Source: Blautia pseudococcoides (lineage in GTDB: Bacteria; Bacillota; Clostridia; Lachnospirales; Lachnospiraceae). Taken from it: a stretch of 64,000 nt of DNA. Of the stretch, positions 63,287 through 64,000 are shown piece after piece. The notes beneath the pieces were generated by a model that saw only the letters and a program-made list of their open reading frames with translations, did no database searches and was not told the origin of the DNA. Position numbers and translations under genes: made by a program. The DNA lies in contig NZ_CP015405.2 of assembly GCF_001689125.2 (NCBI RefSeq), forward strand, positions 4,552,501-4,616,500, in the 5' to 3' direction. Every line of letters begins with the position of its first letter. The first letter of the stretch is position 1.

Positions 63287-63474
63287 AACTCGACCTCCTC
63301 CTCACTGATGCAAGCTAAAACACGATATGCCCCGGATTTGCCATACAGATGCATATACAGGCCGCCAACGTCCAGCGGCTCCCAGCGGAGTATTACCCGC
63401 CCACGCTTTGCCTGTTCTCCGGTCAAAAGGTCTTCTCGAACAATCTTATAACGATACTCTTTTAAGGTTTCCAT
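63283..63474 (-). CDS. Small phage protein, 63 aa, first gene of the unit
   Basis: ATG 63474 lies 7 bases after AAGGAGG. It begins METLKEYRYKIVREDLLTGE and ends SEEEVEL. An ATG-less extension upstream to 63522 is not needed. It has alternating charged and hydrophobic strands and no recognised family. It is the first gene after the repressor-controlled promoter, with a leader of about 120 bases. Confidence 0.6.
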   Translation of the reverse strand: METLKEYRYKIVREDLLTGEQAKRGRVILRWEPLDVGGLYMHLYGKSGAYRVLACISEEEVEL

Positions 63475-63601
63475 GCATTTTCCTCCTTTTTTTTCGCACG
63501 GCCCGGCATAGTAACCTTGCACAAATACGATTGTCTTTTTGATAGATACATGGTAAAATTAAATATTAATAAAGTGAAAAGGTATCACTTTTTATATTTT
63601 A

Positions 63602-63655
63602 ATTATAATGCGAAAATATCGCAATGTCAATAGAGAATTGCGTAATTTTCGCAAT
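63602..63655 (-). promoter_or_regulatory. Phage early promoter with repressor operators
   Basis: On the minus strand TTGACA (63625-63630) and TATAAT (63602-63607) have a 17-bp spacer. That spacer is a palindrome with TTGCG/CGCA half-sites (operator 1, 63608-63625). A second palindrome ATTGCG...CGCAAT (63637-63655) lies upstream, between the promoter and the repressor gene (operator 2). Confidence 0.85.
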
Positions 63656-63671
63656 TATTGAAAGGATGACT

Positions 63672-64000
63672 ATGTACAATAGAATTAAAGACTTATGCGA
63701 AAAAAAAGGTTTAAATGGCAAAGAATTTGGAGCTTTATTAGGGTTAAAGAAAAGCCCACTTACAGACTGGAAAAATGAAAAAGCAAAACCGACGGTTGAA
63801 CAGGTGATTGCGATGTGCGATATATTCGCAACGACTGCGGAATACATTATCTTTGGAAAAGAATGTACAGAACTTTCAAAAGAGGAAAATAGCATCATCA
63901 TGGCCTACAGAAAAGCAGACCCAGCAATTCAACAAGCCACGAAAAAGCTTCTGGATATCCCAGAAATAACGTCACAGAGGGTAGAAGGGGAAGAATTATC
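63672..64000 (+). CDS. XRE-family phage repressor, 3' end off the window
   Basis: ATG 63672 follows GAAAGGATG. The visible 109 residues begin MYNRIKDLCEKKGLNGKEFG with a helix-turn-helix: GALLGLKKSPLTDWKNEKAK. A linker and helices (CTELSKEENSIIMAYRKADP) follow. It is divergent from all phage genes and flanked by matching operator palindromes, so it is very likely the lysogeny repressor. The rest of the gene, with any cleavage or oligomerisation domain, lies beyond the window. Confidence 0.9.
   Translation, partial: MYNRIKDLCEKKGLNGKEFGALLGLKKSPLTDWKNEKAKPTVEQVIAMCDIFATTAEYIIFGKECTELSKEENSIIMAYRKADPAIQQATKKLLDIPEITSQRVEGEEL

Larger units (their letters stand above)
54688..64000 (-). mobile_element. 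Integrated filamentous phage (inovirus), right end outside window
   Basis: A block of about 9.3 kb next to tRNA-Lys holds, in one transcription direction, a tyrosine integrase, a replication-protein candidate, a Zot-type assembly ATPase, a pVI-like and a pIII-like protein, two 54-58 aa coat-protein candidates, a possible ssDNA-binding protein and small early genes, with a divergent XRE repressor at the far end. The Zot ATPase together with tiny single-helix coat proteins is the hallmark of inoviruses. The gene order coat-terminator-adhesin-pVI-Zot parallels VIII-III-VI-I of Ff phages. The module is more AT-rich than its surroundings, apart from one GC-rich block. The second attachment site is not in the window. 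Confidence 0.88.

Noticed and set aside
54688..64000. Second copy of the tRNA-Lys 3' end (attR)
   Set aside because: I looked for the T-arm and acceptor sequence of the tRNA elsewhere in the window and found none; the right border must lie beyond 64000.

Overview
The window looks like a chromosome segment of a spore-forming, anaerobic Firmicute of the Lachnospiraceae, probably Blautia-like. The signs are a spore-maturation gene, a hisZ/short-hisG histidine operon, a V/A-type ATPase operon of the clostridial kind, GH4 and PTS sugar catabolism, strong Gram-positive ribosome binding sites (AGGAGG) and sigma-A promoters (TTGACA/TATAAT). The genus is inferred from the style of the genes and was not tested by any search.

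Layout. Positions 1-3.6 kb hold a partial nucleotidyltransferase gene, an orphan-looking spmB and a hybrid sensor kinase. Positions 3.8-10.6 kb are one histidine operon (hisZ-G-C-B-H-A-F-I-E) in which hisD is absent. Positions 10.8-18.6 kb are a glycoside locus: an AraC regulator divergent from a three-gene ABC sugar importer, a GH4 glycosidase and two oxidoreductases. Positions 18.8-21.4 kb hold a membrane protein with a degenerate J-domain, a stand-alone pduL and a wrecked Rpn/PD-(D/E)XK gene. Positions 21.6-27.3 kb are a self-contained fructose PTS module (fruK, fruA, its own HPr, its own EI, then the DeoR repressor). Positions 27.3-35.3 kb are mixed: a decayed ABC exporter, TetR and MarR regulators, a DUF885 peptidase, a lipoprotein, trxB and galK. 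A gene-free stretch of about 1 kb at 35.3-36.35 kb carries a cluster of DnaA boxes. Positions 36.35-42.9 kb are the phosphate regulon on the minus strand (pstSCAB-phoU-phoB-phoR), with a circularly permuted PstS. A chimeric, frameshifted kinase pseudogene follows. Positions 44.3-52.9 kb are the complete nine-gene V-ATPase operon on the minus strand. Positions 53.2-54.5 kb hold trmB, a 47-codon gene and trxA.

The most interesting region starts at tRNA-Lys(CTT), 54615-54687, and runs off the right edge. It is an integrated filamentous-phage (inovirus) genome of about 9.3 kb. Next to the tRNA is a tyrosine integrase. Reading on the minus strand from the far end come two small early genes, a ribbon-helix-helix-like protein, a GC-rich non-coding block that could be the origin or packaging region, a 42-aa single-helix protein, a candidate ssDNA-binding protein, a membrane-anchored coiled protein, two small candidate major coat proteins followed by a perfect palindromic terminator, a pIII-like adhesin with an Asp-Pro-Asn-Pro linker, a pVI-like membrane protein, a Zot-type assembly ATPase, a candidate rolling-circle replication protein and the integrase. 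A divergent XRE repressor lies at the far end, and its palindromic operator fills the spacer of a consensus minus-strand promoter.

The phage gene blocks are separated by a repeated element that I could not match to a known family. Conserved 9-bp arms (TGTAnCTCA ... TGAGATACA) bound a variable core, and the total length is either exactly 65 bp (three copies) or exactly 54 bp (three copies), with one further lone arm. Each arm lies next to a start codon, a stop codon or a Shine-Dalgarno sequence. This is the strongest candidate in the window for something undescribed.
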